Shown here in pieces: positions 16,834 through 25,110 of a stretch of 47,717 nucleotides of DNA. The first letter of the stretch is position 1, and each line of letters begins with the position of its first letter. Source of the DNA: Lachnospiraceae bacterium (GTDB lineage Bacteria; Bacillota; Clostridia; Lachnospirales; Lachnospiraceae); contig JAJQEO010000016.1 of the NCBI GenBank assembly GCA_021201665.1, forward strand, positions 1 to 47,717, in the 5' to 3' direction. The notes beneath the pieces are model-generated. The model searched no databases and had not been told where the DNA came from. It saw only the letters and a program-made list of their open reading frames with translations. The position numbers and the translations under genes are program-made.

Positions 16834-18300
16834 TCACTCGCCGCTCCGGTGACCTCCGATCTGTCCGTTTCGTTCGCGCATGGTGGCACCGTCCAGATAG
16901 CTGGTTCCCTTCAGGACGGCATTTTTGCCGTAGCGTTGTTTTATGGAAGCCATTGCGGACTGCAGCCTTCGCTCACGTTCCTGCTTCCTGGTGTCTGTGA
17001 ATAGATCCAGCTGATAACATCCGTCATCTTCAGCCAGATGTCCGGCGGAGATACTGATTTTACGGATGGTCAGATCCGGATCGGCGATTCTCTCAAATAT
17101 GTCTGTGACAGCGTCAATGATTGTGCTGCCGAGGCTTGTCGGGGAGTCTAGCCGGGCGCTGCCGTGGGCGGGCTTTGGGACGAGCCGTCCATAATGGTCG
17201 GACTTGATATCGCCGCAGACTCTGCCTTTGTCGACATTCTCACGGTCATAGGCGATATCAAGCGTCAGCAGGTCTGTTACCAGACTTTTTTCCGTAAGCT
17301 GCAGCACAAGACTGTCTGCCATTTCCCGCACAACGATTCTGGCGCGGTCGAAATCGTAAGGCTCGGATAATACCTGGCCTTCGGTCAGGCTGTGATTATC
17401 TGCTTTATAGTTTTTGATGTGCGCCATAGTCACTGGCTCAATCCCCCATGCGTGATCAATGAGGATTTCCGCGTTGATACCAAAGGTGCTGTAAAACCAC
17501 TCGGGGTTGTCCAGACTTTCTCTGGCGACATCCCCCATTGTATACAGGTAATGCTTTTCCAGCTTACGCGCGGTCGCATGCCCGACCTGCCAGAAATCCG
17601 TCAGCGGCGTGTGCGTCCACAGATTAGCGCGGTAGCTGTATTCATCCAGCTGTGCGATGCGGACACCGTCCTTATCTGCTGGCACGTGCTTTGCAACAAT
17701 GTCCATGGCGATCTTTGCCAGATAAAGGTTTGTGCCGATGCCGCCCGTGGCTGTGATGCCGGTGGTATAAAGGACATCCCGGATCATGCTCATACATAGC
17801 TCGCGCGCGGTCATATGATAGGTTTGCAGGTAAGCTGTGGCATCAACAAATACCTCGTCGATGGAATAGGAAAAGATGTCTTCCGGGGCGATGTATTTCA
17901 GGTAAATGGAATAGATCTGCGCGGAGGTTTCTACATATCGCTTCATCCTTGGAGGCGCTACGATGTAGGACAATTTCAGCCATGGGTCTTCCGAGAGTGC
18001 TTCCGCATCAAAGGAAGAGGAAGTAAACAAAGCATCGGGACTGGCGCTGATGCGGCGCAAGGTACGCAGACGTTCTGCGTTAATATTTTCCACTGCCTGA
18101 ATTACTTCGAACAGCCTGGCACGCCCCGGAATGCCATAGGATTTCAGGGATGGGGACACGGCCAGACAGATGGTTTTTTCCGTCCGGGACTCGTCCGCTA
18201 CGACAAGATGAGTGGTCAGCGGGTCCATATGGCGGTCCGCGCACTCACAGGACGCAAAATAAGATTTTAAATCAATGGCGAGATAGATTCTGTCCATCAT
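16834..18300 (-). CDS. Y-family DNA polymerase (DinB/UvrX-like translesion polymerase)
   Basis: Error-prone polymerase of the UmuC/DinB superfamily, 488 aa. Catalytic carboxylates are Asp10 (in AIDLKSYFAS) and Asp148-Glu149 (SYSIDEVFVD). The fingers contain PSLKSYGIPGR; the helix-hairpin-helix region contains VGHATARKLEKHY; and a little-finger domain follows. It is of the longer Gram-positive type that partners a YolD-like protein rather than UmuD. The start at 18300 is read as ATGATG with AAGGAA about 12 nt upstream. It lies 38 nt downstream of the 100-aa gene and is probably in one transcript with it and the repressor. Confidence 0.92.
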   Translation of the reverse strand: MMDRIYLAIDLKSYFASCECADRHMDPLTTHLVVADESRTEKTICLAVSPSLKSYGIPGRARLFEVIQAVENINAERLRTLRRISASPDALFTSSSFDAEALSEDPWLKLSYIVAPPRMKRYVETSAQIYSIYLKYIAPEDIFSYSIDEVFVDATAYLQTYHMTARELCMSMIRDVLYTTGITATGGIGTNLYLAKIAMDIVAKHVPADKDGVRIAQLDEYSYRANLWTHTPLTDFWQVGHATARKLEKHYLYTMGDVARESLDNPEWFYSTFGINAEILIDHAWGIEPVTMAHIKNYKADNHSLTEGQVLSEPYDFDRARIVVREMADSLVLQLTEKSLVTDLLTLDIAYDRENVDKGRVCGDIKSDHYGRLVPKPAHGSARLDSPTSLGSTIIDAVTDIFERIADPDLTIRKISISAGHLAEDDGCYQLDLFTDTRKQERERRLQSAMASIKQRYGKNAVLKGTSYLDGATMRERNGQIGGHRSGE

Positions 18301-18338
18301 TTACACGCGTTATTCCTTCCTGCTTCACGACCGCCGGA

Positions 18339-18641
18339 TTATCCGGCAGCCGTGACTTCCACAAACCATCTCCCGCGCCTGCCGGGAAAGTAACCATCGG
18401 CTTTTTCGTAAAACAGGTGCTTTCGCTGTCCCTTGATGACCACGGTGTAGCAATCTCCCAGGAGGCAGCTGCCGACGGTATCTGCCGGCCGGAAATCGCG
18501 GACTTCCTCGATCTGGTAGATCCGTCCGTCGGGCCAGGTGATTGATTTTGGCTGTATGTATCCGGTCGCATCGGTGTCGGAGTTGACTGTTACATAGATT
18601 TTTTCTTTATGTGGGTGCAGAGCCTGCGCTTTTGGATGCAT
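18339..18641 (-). CDS. Conserved 100-aa protein of the SOS polymerase cassette
   Basis: Small soluble protein with KIYVTVNSDTDATGYIQP near the start, SITWPDGRIYQIEEVRDFRP in the middle and GRRGRWFVEV at the end. I recall similar unnamed proteins beside S24 repressors and Y-family polymerases in Lachnospiraceae, but cannot name a function. GGAGGTGA lies 9 nt before the ATG, the best ribosome binding site in the cassette. An overlapping frame (18272-18571) is a shadow. It could be an accessory factor or an inhibitor of the polymerase. Confidence 0.8.
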   Translation of the reverse strand: MHPKAQALHPHKEKIYVTVNSDTDATGYIQPKSITWPDGRIYQIEEVRDFRPADTVGSCLLGDCYTVVIKGQRKHLFYEKADGYFPGRRGRWFVEVTAAG

Positions 18642-18729
18642 GAATTGTCACCTCCACGAACACATCTTAATAATATTTTGCCCGTCTTATCCGTGTTTTT
18701 AATTGCCTGACAGCTCCTCCTGCGGATCC
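18642..18729 (-). promoter_or_regulatory. Gap between repressor and 100-aa gene, possible weak SOS half-site
   Basis: CGAACACATCTT at about 18656-18667 matches one half of the Bacillus LexA box (CGAAC-N4-GTTCG) but not the other. A TATTAT lies nearby without a -35. I cannot claim a promoter; the downstream genes may depend on the repressor transcript. Confidence 0.25.
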
Positions 18730-19590
18730 TTAATTCAGTACCCGGCCGATGATTTCAAAACGGCAGTAGGGAGAGACCTGCTTTGGCGGATACTTTTTAT
18801 TATAGGAAATCAGGGAAACCTTTGGGTGCAGGACGCCGTCGCTGAAGTATTCGTCGTACTCGTCCTTGTCAGGCACTTCTTCGTGATACTCCTTGATATA
18901 GCCTTCTCCGTCGCAGATAAAGATTCCTACTTCGCCGGGATTCAGCTCGCTGCACTGCTGGATCCAGACGATCTGCCGGTCCATATAGACGGGCTCCATG
19001 CTGTCTCCCGAGATCCGGATCCCAAAATCAGTCCCGTCCGGGATCTGGGAAACTGGATAGAGCATCTCGGTGAACTGATCTTCATCAAGAAAACTTCCTG
19101 TCCCTGCGGAGGCCAGGTTGCTGCTGACCCGGATAAGCCGCTTTTCTACCTCTTCGGCCAGGCTTGTGATCCTGCGGCGCGATACCGGTGTGTACTGGCC
19201 GGAGGCAATCATGGCTTCTTTTATCGTCTGAAGGATATTCAGACCTTTTTGGCTGAGTTCAGAAGAGTAGTCTGCCGACTCAGGGGAATCTCCCAGAAAA
19301 TATTCTCCGATAGAATCTATGTGGCAGATGTCGCAAAAAGCGAGAAACTGCAGGACACCGGGGAACGAATCTCCCTTTTCCCATTTGCTGATGGCTCCGG
19401 CGGAAACACTGGCACCATAAGATGCGAGCGCGGCGGAGAGATCCTTCTGGCTCAGGTTCTGTCTCTTTCTGGCTTCAGCCATTTTTTTCCCGATGACATT
19501 GTGCTCCTTCAGCTCGGAGATGTTGAAACGAGAGCTGTCGGGATGCGCTTTTGGCGTGAAGGGAACGATTCGTTTTCCGTAATCAGTCAT
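18730..19590 (-). CDS. LexA-like transcriptional repressor: XRE helix-turn-helix plus S24 autoprotease
   Basis: The 286-aa protein has a Cro/CI-type helix-turn-helix (about residues 33-95: KKMAEARKRQNLSQKDLS, AISKWEKG) and a C-terminal S24 peptidase. The self-cleavage bond Ala162-Gly163 (SAGTGSF), nucleophile Ser197 (SGDSMEP) and general base Lys233 (YIKEY) are all present; the distances (35 and 36 residues) match E. coli LexA (Ala84-Gly85, Ser119, Lys156; 35 and 37). It should therefore be inactivated by RecA filaments after DNA damage. It heads the 100-aa protein, polymerase and YolD-like genes. This layout indicates a second, dedicated SOS regulator beside a classical LexA encoded elsewhere. 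Confidence 0.92.
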   Translation of the reverse strand: MTDYGKRIVPFTPKAHPDSSRFNISELKEHNVIGKKMAEARKRQNLSQKDLSAALASYGASVSAGAISKWEKGDSFPGVLQFLAFCDICHIDSIGEYFLGDSPESADYSSELSQKGLNILQTIKEAMIASGQYTPVSRRRITSLAEEVEKRLIRVSSNLASAGTGSFLDEDQFTEMLYPVSQIPDGTDFGIRISGDSMEPVYMDRQIVWIQQCSELNPGEVGIFICDGEGYIKEYHEEVPDKDEYDEYFSDGVLHPKVSLISYNKKYPPKQVSPYCRFEIIGRVLN

Positions 19591-19613
19591 AGCTTTTCCT
19601 CCTTGCAGAAGTG

Positions 19614-19642
19614 ATTATACATCGCCGGAAATTCGATGTCAA
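19614..19642 (-). promoter_or_regulatory. Consensus promoter of the LexA-like repressor with a dyad operator candidate
   Basis: On the minus strand TTGACA (TGTCAA, 19637-19642), 17-bp spacer, TATAAT (ATTATA, 19614-19619): both boxes perfect. Inside the spacer is the dyad CATCG-N9-CGATG, so bound repressor would block RNA polymerase. Two direct repeats GAAATATTT (19665-19673 and 19680-19688) lie just upstream. Confidence 0.85.
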
Positions 19643-19647
19643 CTACA

Positions 19648-19891
19648 AAAATCGAAAATTATTAGAAATATTTACCTGCGAAATATTTGCCTTTTCGGGA
19701 AAACCCGACAGAACCCGATATCTGAGTGCGGAGAACGGCATTTTTTCTGCGGTAAATGCAGATCATCTGTATCGTCGGAGTACGACAGAAAAACAGCCGG
19801 AGAAGCAGGCAGACCGTTTGGCAGATTGCTTGTAGATTGTCTGGCTGCAGATTGTTTGCAGATTGTTTGTGACATATGCCCGGAACGGCGG
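19648..19891. other. Intergenic region between repressor and mrp promoters
   Basis: Holds the GAAATATTT direct repeats, a small hairpin TCGGG-AAAA-CCCGA (about 19695-19708), and a microsatellite-like run of GCAGATTGTTTG units (19817-19872). No gene was recognised. Confidence 0.5.
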
Positions 19892-19920
19892 TTGACAGAC
19901 TCGAAAGACTGTGGTACGAT
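19892..19920 (+). promoter_or_regulatory. mrp: mrp promoter
   Basis: TTGACA 19892-19897, 17-bp spacer, TACGAT 19915-19920. The transcript would start near 19927 and carry a 70-nt leader with a small CCGATG/CATCGG hairpin before AAAGGAGG. Confidence 0.8.
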
Positions 19921-19996
19921 CGGTGCGGTTTAAAGCTACGTTTCCGATGCAGACATCGGGTATCAGACCCGCATAGAAATAAAGGAGGAAAAGAAA

Positions 19997-20869
19997 ATGG
20001 CGGATGCTACATGCAGCAGCGCGTCAAGCTGCGACAGAGAAAGCTGCGAGGGTTGTCCGAGCGCGAATGGCGGAAAGCCGGAGAGTATGCTTGAGGAGTT
20101 GAATGCTTATTCCGAGATAAAGCACGTGATTGGCGTGGTCAGCGGAAAGGGAGGCGTGGGGAAATCCATGGTGACTGCGTCTCTGGCGAATATCCTGGCT
20201 GCAAAGGGCTACCGTGTCGGGATTATGGACGCGGATATTACAGGACCGTCGATTCCGAGAATGTATGGGATGACCGGACTGGCGGAGGCGGATGACCAGG
20301 GGATTTATCCGAGACTGACGGAGAACGATATTAAAGTGATGTCGATCAACCTGCTTTTGCCCAATCCCGAGGATCCTGTGATCTGGCGGGGGCCGATCCT
20401 GGCAGGCCTGGTGAAGCAGTTCTGGCATGATGTGATCTGGGGAGAGCTGGACTATCTGCTCGTGGACATGCCTCCCGGCACCGGGGACGTGCCGCTGACG
20501 GTTTTTCAGTCCCTGCCGGTGGACGGTATCTTTGTTGTGACTACACCGCAGGATCTCGTAAAAATGATTGTGAAAAAGGCATATAATATGGCGGAGGCAA
20601 TGAATATCCCCGTGCTTGGCCTGATTGAAAATTACAGCTATCTGGTCTGTCCGGACTGCCAAAAAGAGATTCCGGTGTTCGGCACAAGCAAAATCCAGGA
20701 GGCCGCGGATGAGCTGGGGATCATGGTCGCCGGAAGGATGCCGGTTGATCCGAAGCTGAATGAGCTGACGGAGACAGGCAGCTTCGCGCAGGCAGAAAAT
20801 CCTTACCTGGAGCCTGCGTACGCCGCACTGCAGGTGCTGGACGCGTGCGGCAGCCGTGTTACAGAATAA
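19997..20869 (+). CDS. mrp: Mrp/NBP35 family ATP-binding protein (iron-sulfur cluster carrier)
   Basis: P-loop ATPase of the MRP/NBP35 group that carries and delivers Fe-S clusters. The 290-aa protein has a Cys-rich N-terminus (Cys6, 12, 17, 20; CEGCPS), like NBP35 proteins, then the deviant Walker A GKGGVGKS (about residues 50-57), MDADITGPSIP, and DMPPGTGDVPLT. A CPDC pair near residue 218 would hold the bridging cluster. AAAGGAGG precedes the start. It has its own promoter and no operon partner. Confidence 0.92.
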   Translation: MADATCSSASSCDRESCEGCPSANGGKPESMLEELNAYSEIKHVIGVVSGKGGVGKSMVTASLANILAAKGYRVGIMDADITGPSIPRMYGMTGLAEADDQGIYPRLTENDIKVMSINLLLPNPEDPVIWRGPILAGLVKQFWHDVIWGELDYLLVDMPPGTGDVPLTVFQSLPVDGIFVVTTPQDLVKMIVKKAYNMAEAMNIPVLGLIENYSYLVCPDCQKEIPVFGTSKIQEAADELGIMVAGRMPVDPKLNELTETGSFAQAENPYLEPAYAALQVLDACGSRVTE

Positions 20870-21226
20870 TAGTCAGAAAAGGAAGCTTGCCGGATATTTT
20901 TTGCAGACCTCTTCGCCTGAGGATGAAATGGAGTAATTTGGCCGGGATGTGATCTGAAACAGATCGTTACATCTCACTTGCAGACCGGGAACATCGCTGA
21001 TTTGACCAGGGTGTGACCGGAAGCGGCTTAGAAATGGCCGGAACAGGTGTTGACAGAGCTTTTTTTGAGTGTTATAGTATGGAACGTGTAAGAAGCGTGG
21101 TAACTGTGAAGGTATTGAACAGTTACGAAGCGTGCAGATAAACGCGGAAACACACAGAAAAGTGACCGGCGGATACGCTTCGCAGTATTTGGACGGCGGA
21201 TTTACGACAGGTCACGAAAAAAGAAA
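20870..21226 (+). promoter_or_regulatory. dapA: dapA promoter and leader
   Basis: TTGACA 21050-21055, 17-bp spacer, TATAGT 21073-21078, start near 21085. The leader holds a small hairpin (AACTGT...ACAGTT, about 21101-21124) before the riboswitch. The part 20870-21045 is AT/GC-mixed with no gene seen. Confidence 0.8.
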
Positions 21227-21397
21227 CAGGATAGAGGTTGCGCGGTTCATAAGTACTCCATCGGATGCATTCAGGGGCAGAGGATGATGGAGGAAAGGGA
21301 AACGCGCCGAAGAGAGGCAGTGCCTGGGGCTGTTTTTCTGGGCATAAGGTGAAAAACCTTATGACTGTCATCGCAGAGCGATGGAGAGCTATCTGAA
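21227..21397 (+). ncRNA. Lysine riboswitch (L-box) upstream of dapA
   Basis: Conserved lysine-aptamer segments occur in order: GATAGAGGTTGCGC (21230-21243), AGTA, GGGAAACGCGCCGAAGA (21298-21314), CTGGG, GACTGTCATCG and GAGCTATCTG (to 21396). The closing stem P1 pairs GATAG with CTATC. It sits between the dapA promoter and start, so lysine should reduce transcription of dapA. No such element is present before the aspartokinase gene. Confidence 0.93.
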
Positions 21398-21418
21398 GAT
21401 CCGTTTTTCGAATTCTTT

Positions 21419-21443
21419 GGGACTGCTCGCCAGTCCCTTTGCT
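21419..21443 (+). terminator. Expression-platform terminator of the lysine riboswitch
   Basis: GGGACTG (21419-21425), CTCGC loop, CAGTCCC (21431-21437), then TTTGCTTTG. The T-tract is broken by GC, so termination may be partial. The antiterminator partner was not worked out. Confidence 0.65.
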
Positions 21444-21490
21444 TTGCGGAATGGTTCATGTCCGGAAAACCAGGGGGGCATGCTTCTGCA

Positions 21491-21550
21491 GCCTGTGCGG
21501 CATGCGCATAAGGAACGCGGGCCTGTGCGGCACAAGGAACGTGTGTCTGA
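21491..21550 (+). repeat. 30-bp imperfect duplication in the dapA leader
   Basis: GCCTGTGCGGCA occurs at 21491 and 21521, each followed by AAGGAACG. It lies between riboswitch terminator and dapA ribosome binding site. Confidence 0.6.
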
Positions 21551-21590
21551 CGCCTGCAAAGCAGGTGCCATAGAATAAGGAGGTTTTCGT

Positions 21591-22475
21591 ATGGCGATTT
21601 TTGAAGGAGCGGGAGTTGCGATTGTCACACCGATGCATGAGGACGGCTCGGTGAATTATGAAAAAATGGGTGAGCTGGTGGAAATGCAGATCGCGGGCGG
21701 TACGGACGCGATCATTGTCTGTGGAACGACCGGAGAGTCCTCCACACTTTCCCACGAAGAGCATCTGGACGTGATTCGGTATGTGATTGAGAAAACCGCA
21801 AAGAGGATACCGGTTATCGCAGGCACGGGTTCTAATTGCACGGAGACGGCGGTTTACCTTTCCACCGAGGCGGAAAAAATGGGAGCGGACGGCCTTTTGC
21901 TTGTCAGCCCATATTACAATAAGGCGACACAGAACGGTCTGAAGAAGCATTATTCACAGATCGCAGCTTCTGTATCGCTGCCGATTATCCTTTATAATGT
22001 GCCAAGCCGGACCGGCTGCAACATCCTTCCGGAGACGGTCGCGTGGCTGGTGAAAAATGTGGAAAACATTGTCGGCGTGAAGGAGGCTTCCGCGAATATC
22101 GAGCAGATTGCGAAGCTGATGAGCATCGCCGGTGAGGATATTGAGCTGTATTCTGGCAATGACGCGGAGATTGTGCCGATCATGGCGCTCGGCGGCCGGG
22201 GCGTGATTTCTGTTCTTTCCAATATCGCGCCGCGCCAGACGCATGAGATCGCTGCCGCCTTTCTTGAGGGCGACGTGAAAAAGAGCTGTGCGCTGCAGCT
22301 GAAAGCGATTGATCTGATTGATGCGCTGTTCTGCGAGGTGAACCCGATCCCGGTGAAAAAAGCACTGAATCTGATGGGGATGGAGGTCGGACCGTTAAGA
22401 GCCCCGCTGTTTGAGATGGAAGAGGCGAACACTGCACGGCTTGAAAAGGCAATGAAGGACTATGGTTTGTTGTGA
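21591..22475 (+). CDS. dapA: 4-hydroxy-tetrahydrodipicolinate synthase
   Basis: Condenses pyruvate with aspartate semialdehyde, first step of the lysine/diaminopimelate branch. The 294-aa protein has CGTTGESSTLS (44-54), Tyr135 and Arg140 in LYNVPSRTG, and the Schiff-base Lys164 in VGVKEAS, equivalent to E. coli Tyr133, Arg138 and Lys161. AAGGAGG precedes the start. It is controlled by the lysine riboswitch and followed by dapB. Confidence 0.97.
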   Translation: MAIFEGAGVAIVTPMHEDGSVNYEKMGELVEMQIAGGTDAIIVCGTTGESSTLSHEEHLDVIRYVIEKTAKRIPVIAGTGSNCTETAVYLSTEAEKMGADGLLLVSPYYNKATQNGLKKHYSQIAASVSLPIILYNVPSRTGCNILPETVAWLVKNVENIVGVKEASANIEQIAKLMSIAGEDIELYSGNDAEIVPIMALGGRGVISVLSNIAPRQTHEIAAAFLEGDVKKSCALQLKAIDLIDALFCEVNPIPVKKALNLMGMEVGPLRAPLFEMEEANTARLEKAMKDYGLL

Positions 22476-22654
22476 CGGAGATATTCTGGAGCGCGCGCGA
22501 AGCTGATGCCTGTGTCCGCGGGCGGTATTCTCTGCTCTGCTGCAGACCGACAGCCGTGTCCGCGGGCGGTATTCTCTGCTCTGCTGCAGACTGACAGCCA
22601 TGTCTGCAATCAATGTTTTCAGATAAATTGACAGAATTTTGGAGAGTAATTAAG
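22476..22654 (+). repeat. dapA-dapB gap with 44-bp tandem duplication
   Basis: A 44-bp unit beginning GTGTCCGCGGGCGG is present at 22512 and again at 22556, nearly identical, with the start of a third at 22600. No terminator or promoter was seen, so dapB is probably read from the dapA promoter. Confidence 0.85.
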
Positions 22655-23419
22655 ATGATAAGGATCATAATGAGCGGCTGCTGCGGCCATATGGGGCGCG
22701 TAGTGACGGAAATTGTGGAAGAGCGGCAGGACATGGAAATTGTGGCCGGGTTTGATGTGGTCGATTCCGGCGACCGGCCCTATCCGGTATTTGCTTCGCC
22801 TGCGGACTGCGATGTCGAAGCAGATGCCGTGATTGACTTTTCTTCAGTAAAGGCACTGGACGGCCTGCTGGCGTATTGCGTGGAAAAACAGATTCCGGCA
22901 GTACTTTGCACGACGGGCTATACGAAGGAGCAGCAGGATCAGATCGCAGAAGCGTCAAAGAAGGTAGCGATTTTAAGGTCCGCGAATATGTCACTGGGGA
23001 TCAATCTTCTGCAGGCTCTTTTGAAGGAGGCGGCAAAGGTACTTGCTCCGGCCGGATTTGATGTGGAGATTGTGGAAAAGCACCACAACCGCAAGCTGGA
23101 CGCGCCGAGCGGTACGGCACTTGCCCTGGCGGACAGTGTCAACGAGGCGATGGGCGGCGTGTATGAATACACGTACGACAGAAGCCAGGAGAAAAAACGG
23201 CGAGAAAAGACGGAAATCGGGATCAGCTCCGTGCGAGGCGGCACGATTGTCGGTGAGCACGAGGTGATCTTCGCCGGGCTTGACGAGGTGATCGAGCTGA
23301 AGCATACGGCTTATTCGCGGAGCATTTTCGCGAAGGGTGCCGTACAGGCGGCGGCTTTTCTGAAAGGGAAGCCGGCCGGATATTACGGTATGGATGATGT
23401 GATCCGGCTAAATCAGTAG
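22655..23419 (+). CDS. dapB: 4-hydroxy-tetrahydrodipicolinate reductase
   Basis: Reduces the DapA product with NAD(P)H toward diaminopimelate and lysine. The 254-aa protein has the Rossmann motif SGCCGHMGRVV (residues 6-16), the family CTTGYT, and the catalytic EKHHNRKLDAPSGTAL (His and Lys). The start at 22655 has GGAGAG about 9 nt upstream; the in-frame ATG at 22613 lies next to the repeat and lacks a site. Confidence 0.96.
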   Translation: MIRIIMSGCCGHMGRVVTEIVEERQDMEIVAGFDVVDSGDRPYPVFASPADCDVEADAVIDFSSVKALDGLLAYCVEKQIPAVLCTTGYTKEQQDQIAEASKKVAILRSANMSLGINLLQALLKEAAKVLAPAGFDVEIVEKHHNRKLDAPSGTALALADSVNEAMGGVYEYTYDRSQEKKRREKTEIGISSVRGGTIVGEHEVIFAGLDEVIELKHTAYSRSIFAKGAVQAAAFLKGKPAGYYGMDDVIRLNQ

Positions 23420-23459
23420 GACGGGTGGCTGCCAGTGCGGTGCAGAGTGGAGCTTTCTC

Positions 23460-23720
23460 GTAAACAGATGATAGTTTGCGGGAAAGAAAACAGCCCTCAG
23501 GCAGGTGCTATTTGCGGCGGAAAACAGCTTGAGGGAAGGTGCCGCCTGCGGCATAGCATAAAAAACAGCCTTCAGGCAGGTGTTGCCTGTGGCTGAGAAT
23601 AAAATTTACCCGTATGCAGGCATTACTTGTGACAATGAATAAAAACGGCCTGCAAATGGCATTATTTGCAGCAGAGAAAGAATTCGTCTGCGGGCAGGTG
23701 TTTTTTGCAGGAGAGAAAAT
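23460..23720 (+). repeat. Degenerate array of about seven 35-41 bp units upstream of the aspartokinase
   Basis: Units begin with a variant of AACAGCCT, continue CAGGCAGGTG-TTTGC-GC, and end AGAATAAA, for example at 23489, 23523, 23564, 23643 and 23681. Several can fold on themselves (CTGCAAAT...ATTTGCAG at 23650-23671; AGGCA...TGCCT near 23574-23589). The array ends 27 nt before the start codon, so it would form most of the mRNA leader. Confidence 0.65.
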
Positions 23721-23746
23721 GACACGCAGAAAGAGGAAAATTCACA

Positions 23747-25063
23747 ATGAAAAAGGTAGTGAAGTTTGGAGGAAGCTCCCTGGCGAGCGCGGAGCAGTTC
23801 CGCAAGGTCGGGGCGATTATCCATGCGGAAAGGGAACGCAGATTTGTGGTTCCTTCAGCTCCCGGCAAACGATTTCCGGATGATACGAAAGTGACAGACA
23901 TGCTTTACGACTGCTATCACGCGGCCGGGAGAAGCGATATCAGCGCGAAGATTGCCGCTATCGCGGCGCGGTACCAGGAGATTATCGACGGACTGGGACT
24001 GGAGCTTGATCTGACGGAGGAGTTTAAGACCATCAAGGAACAGTTTGAAGCACATTCGGGCAGCGATTACGCGGCTTCCAGGGGAGAATATCTGAACGGA
24101 CTGGTAATGTCGGCGTATCTGGGATTTCCGTTTGTGGACGCGGCTGAGGTGGTGTGCTTTGACGAGGACGGCGTATTTGAGCCGGAGCGGACGAACACTG
24201 TCATGAAGGAACGGCTGGCCGGAATGGAGACGGCGGTCATTCCGGGCTTTTACGGTGCGATGCCGGATGGGAGCATTAAGACCTTTTCACGCGGCGGCTC
24301 TGATATTACCGGGTCCATCGTCGCGCGTGCCGTGCACGCAGATTTATATGAAAACTGGACGGACGTTTCCGGCTTCCTGCTCTGCGACCCGAGGATTGTG
24401 GAAAATCCCGCAACGATCGAGACTATCACCTACCGGGAGCTGCGCGAGCTTTCCTATATGGGCGCCCAGGTGCTGCATGCGGACGCGATTTTTCCGCTCC
24501 GCAAGGAAGGAATTCCGGTCAATATCCGCAATACCAACCGCCCGCAGGATCCCGGTACCCTGATTGTGGAAAATACTTGCCGGAAGCCGGATTATACGAT
24601 CACCGGCATTGCGGGAAAGAAGGGCTTCTGCGCGGTGACAATCGAGAAGGACCAGATGAACTCCGAGGTCGGCTTCGGGCGCAGGGTACTGCAGGTCTTT
24701 GAGGAGAATGGAATTTCGTTTGAGCATACGCCGTCCGGGATTGATACGTTTTCCGTGATCGTTCATCAGAGTGAGTTTATGAAAAAGGAGCAGAGCGTGA
24801 TTTCCGGTCTGCACCGCGCGGTGAATCCGGATATGCTGGACCTGGAATCGGACCTGGCTCTGATCGCGGTCGTTGGCCGCGGAATGAAGGCCATGCGCGG
24901 CACGGCGGGCAGGATTTTTTCCGCGCTGGCACATGCGAATATCAACGTCAAGATGATCGACCAGGGCTCCAGCGAGCTGAACATTATTATCGGTGTGAGA
25001 GGCGACGACTTCGAGCGCGCGATCCGCGCTATTTACGATATTTTTGTGCTGACGCGGGCGTGA
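23747..25063 (+). CDS. lysC: Aspartate kinase
   Basis: Phosphorylates aspartate, entry to the lysine, threonine and methionine pathways. The 438-aa protein begins KKVVKFGGSSLASAEQ (aspartokinase signature), has SRGGSDITGSIVA near residue 185 and VGRGMKAMRGTAGRIF in the second of two C-terminal ACT domains. It is a single-function enzyme of the clostridial type. GAGG lies 10 nt before the ATG. It follows dapA-dapB but has no lysine riboswitch of its own; feedback probably acts through the ACT domains. The symbol is by pathway context. Confidence 0.94.
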   Translation: MKKVVKFGGSSLASAEQFRKVGAIIHAERERRFVVPSAPGKRFPDDTKVTDMLYDCYHAAGRSDISAKIAAIAARYQEIIDGLGLELDLTEEFKTIKEQFEAHSGSDYAASRGEYLNGLVMSAYLGFPFVDAAEVVCFDEDGVFEPERTNTVMKERLAGMETAVIPGFYGAMPDGSIKTFSRGGSDITGSIVARAVHADLYENWTDVSGFLLCDPRIVENPATIETITYRELRELSYMGAQVLHADAIFPLRKEGIPVNIRNTNRPQDPGTLIVENTCRKPDYTITGIAGKKGFCAVTIEKDQMNSEVGFGRRVLQVFEENGISFEHTPSGIDTFSVIVHQSEFMKKEQSVISGLHRAVNPDMLDLESDLALIAVVGRGMKAMRGTAGRIFSALAHANINVKMIDQGSSELNIIIGVRGDDFERAIRAIYDIFVLTRA

Positions 25064-25110
25064 GTGACATCAGAGACGGGCACATGCTCCTGAAAGAATA
25101 TGATTCATCG

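Noticed and set aside
18656..18669. Classical LexA box before the 100-aa gene
   Set aside because: Only one half-site (CGAAC) matches; the second half is poor, unlike the full box at recA.
23489..23720. CRISPR array upstream of the aspartokinase
   Set aside because: Units are degenerate along their full length, with no unique spacers of constant length and no cas genes.
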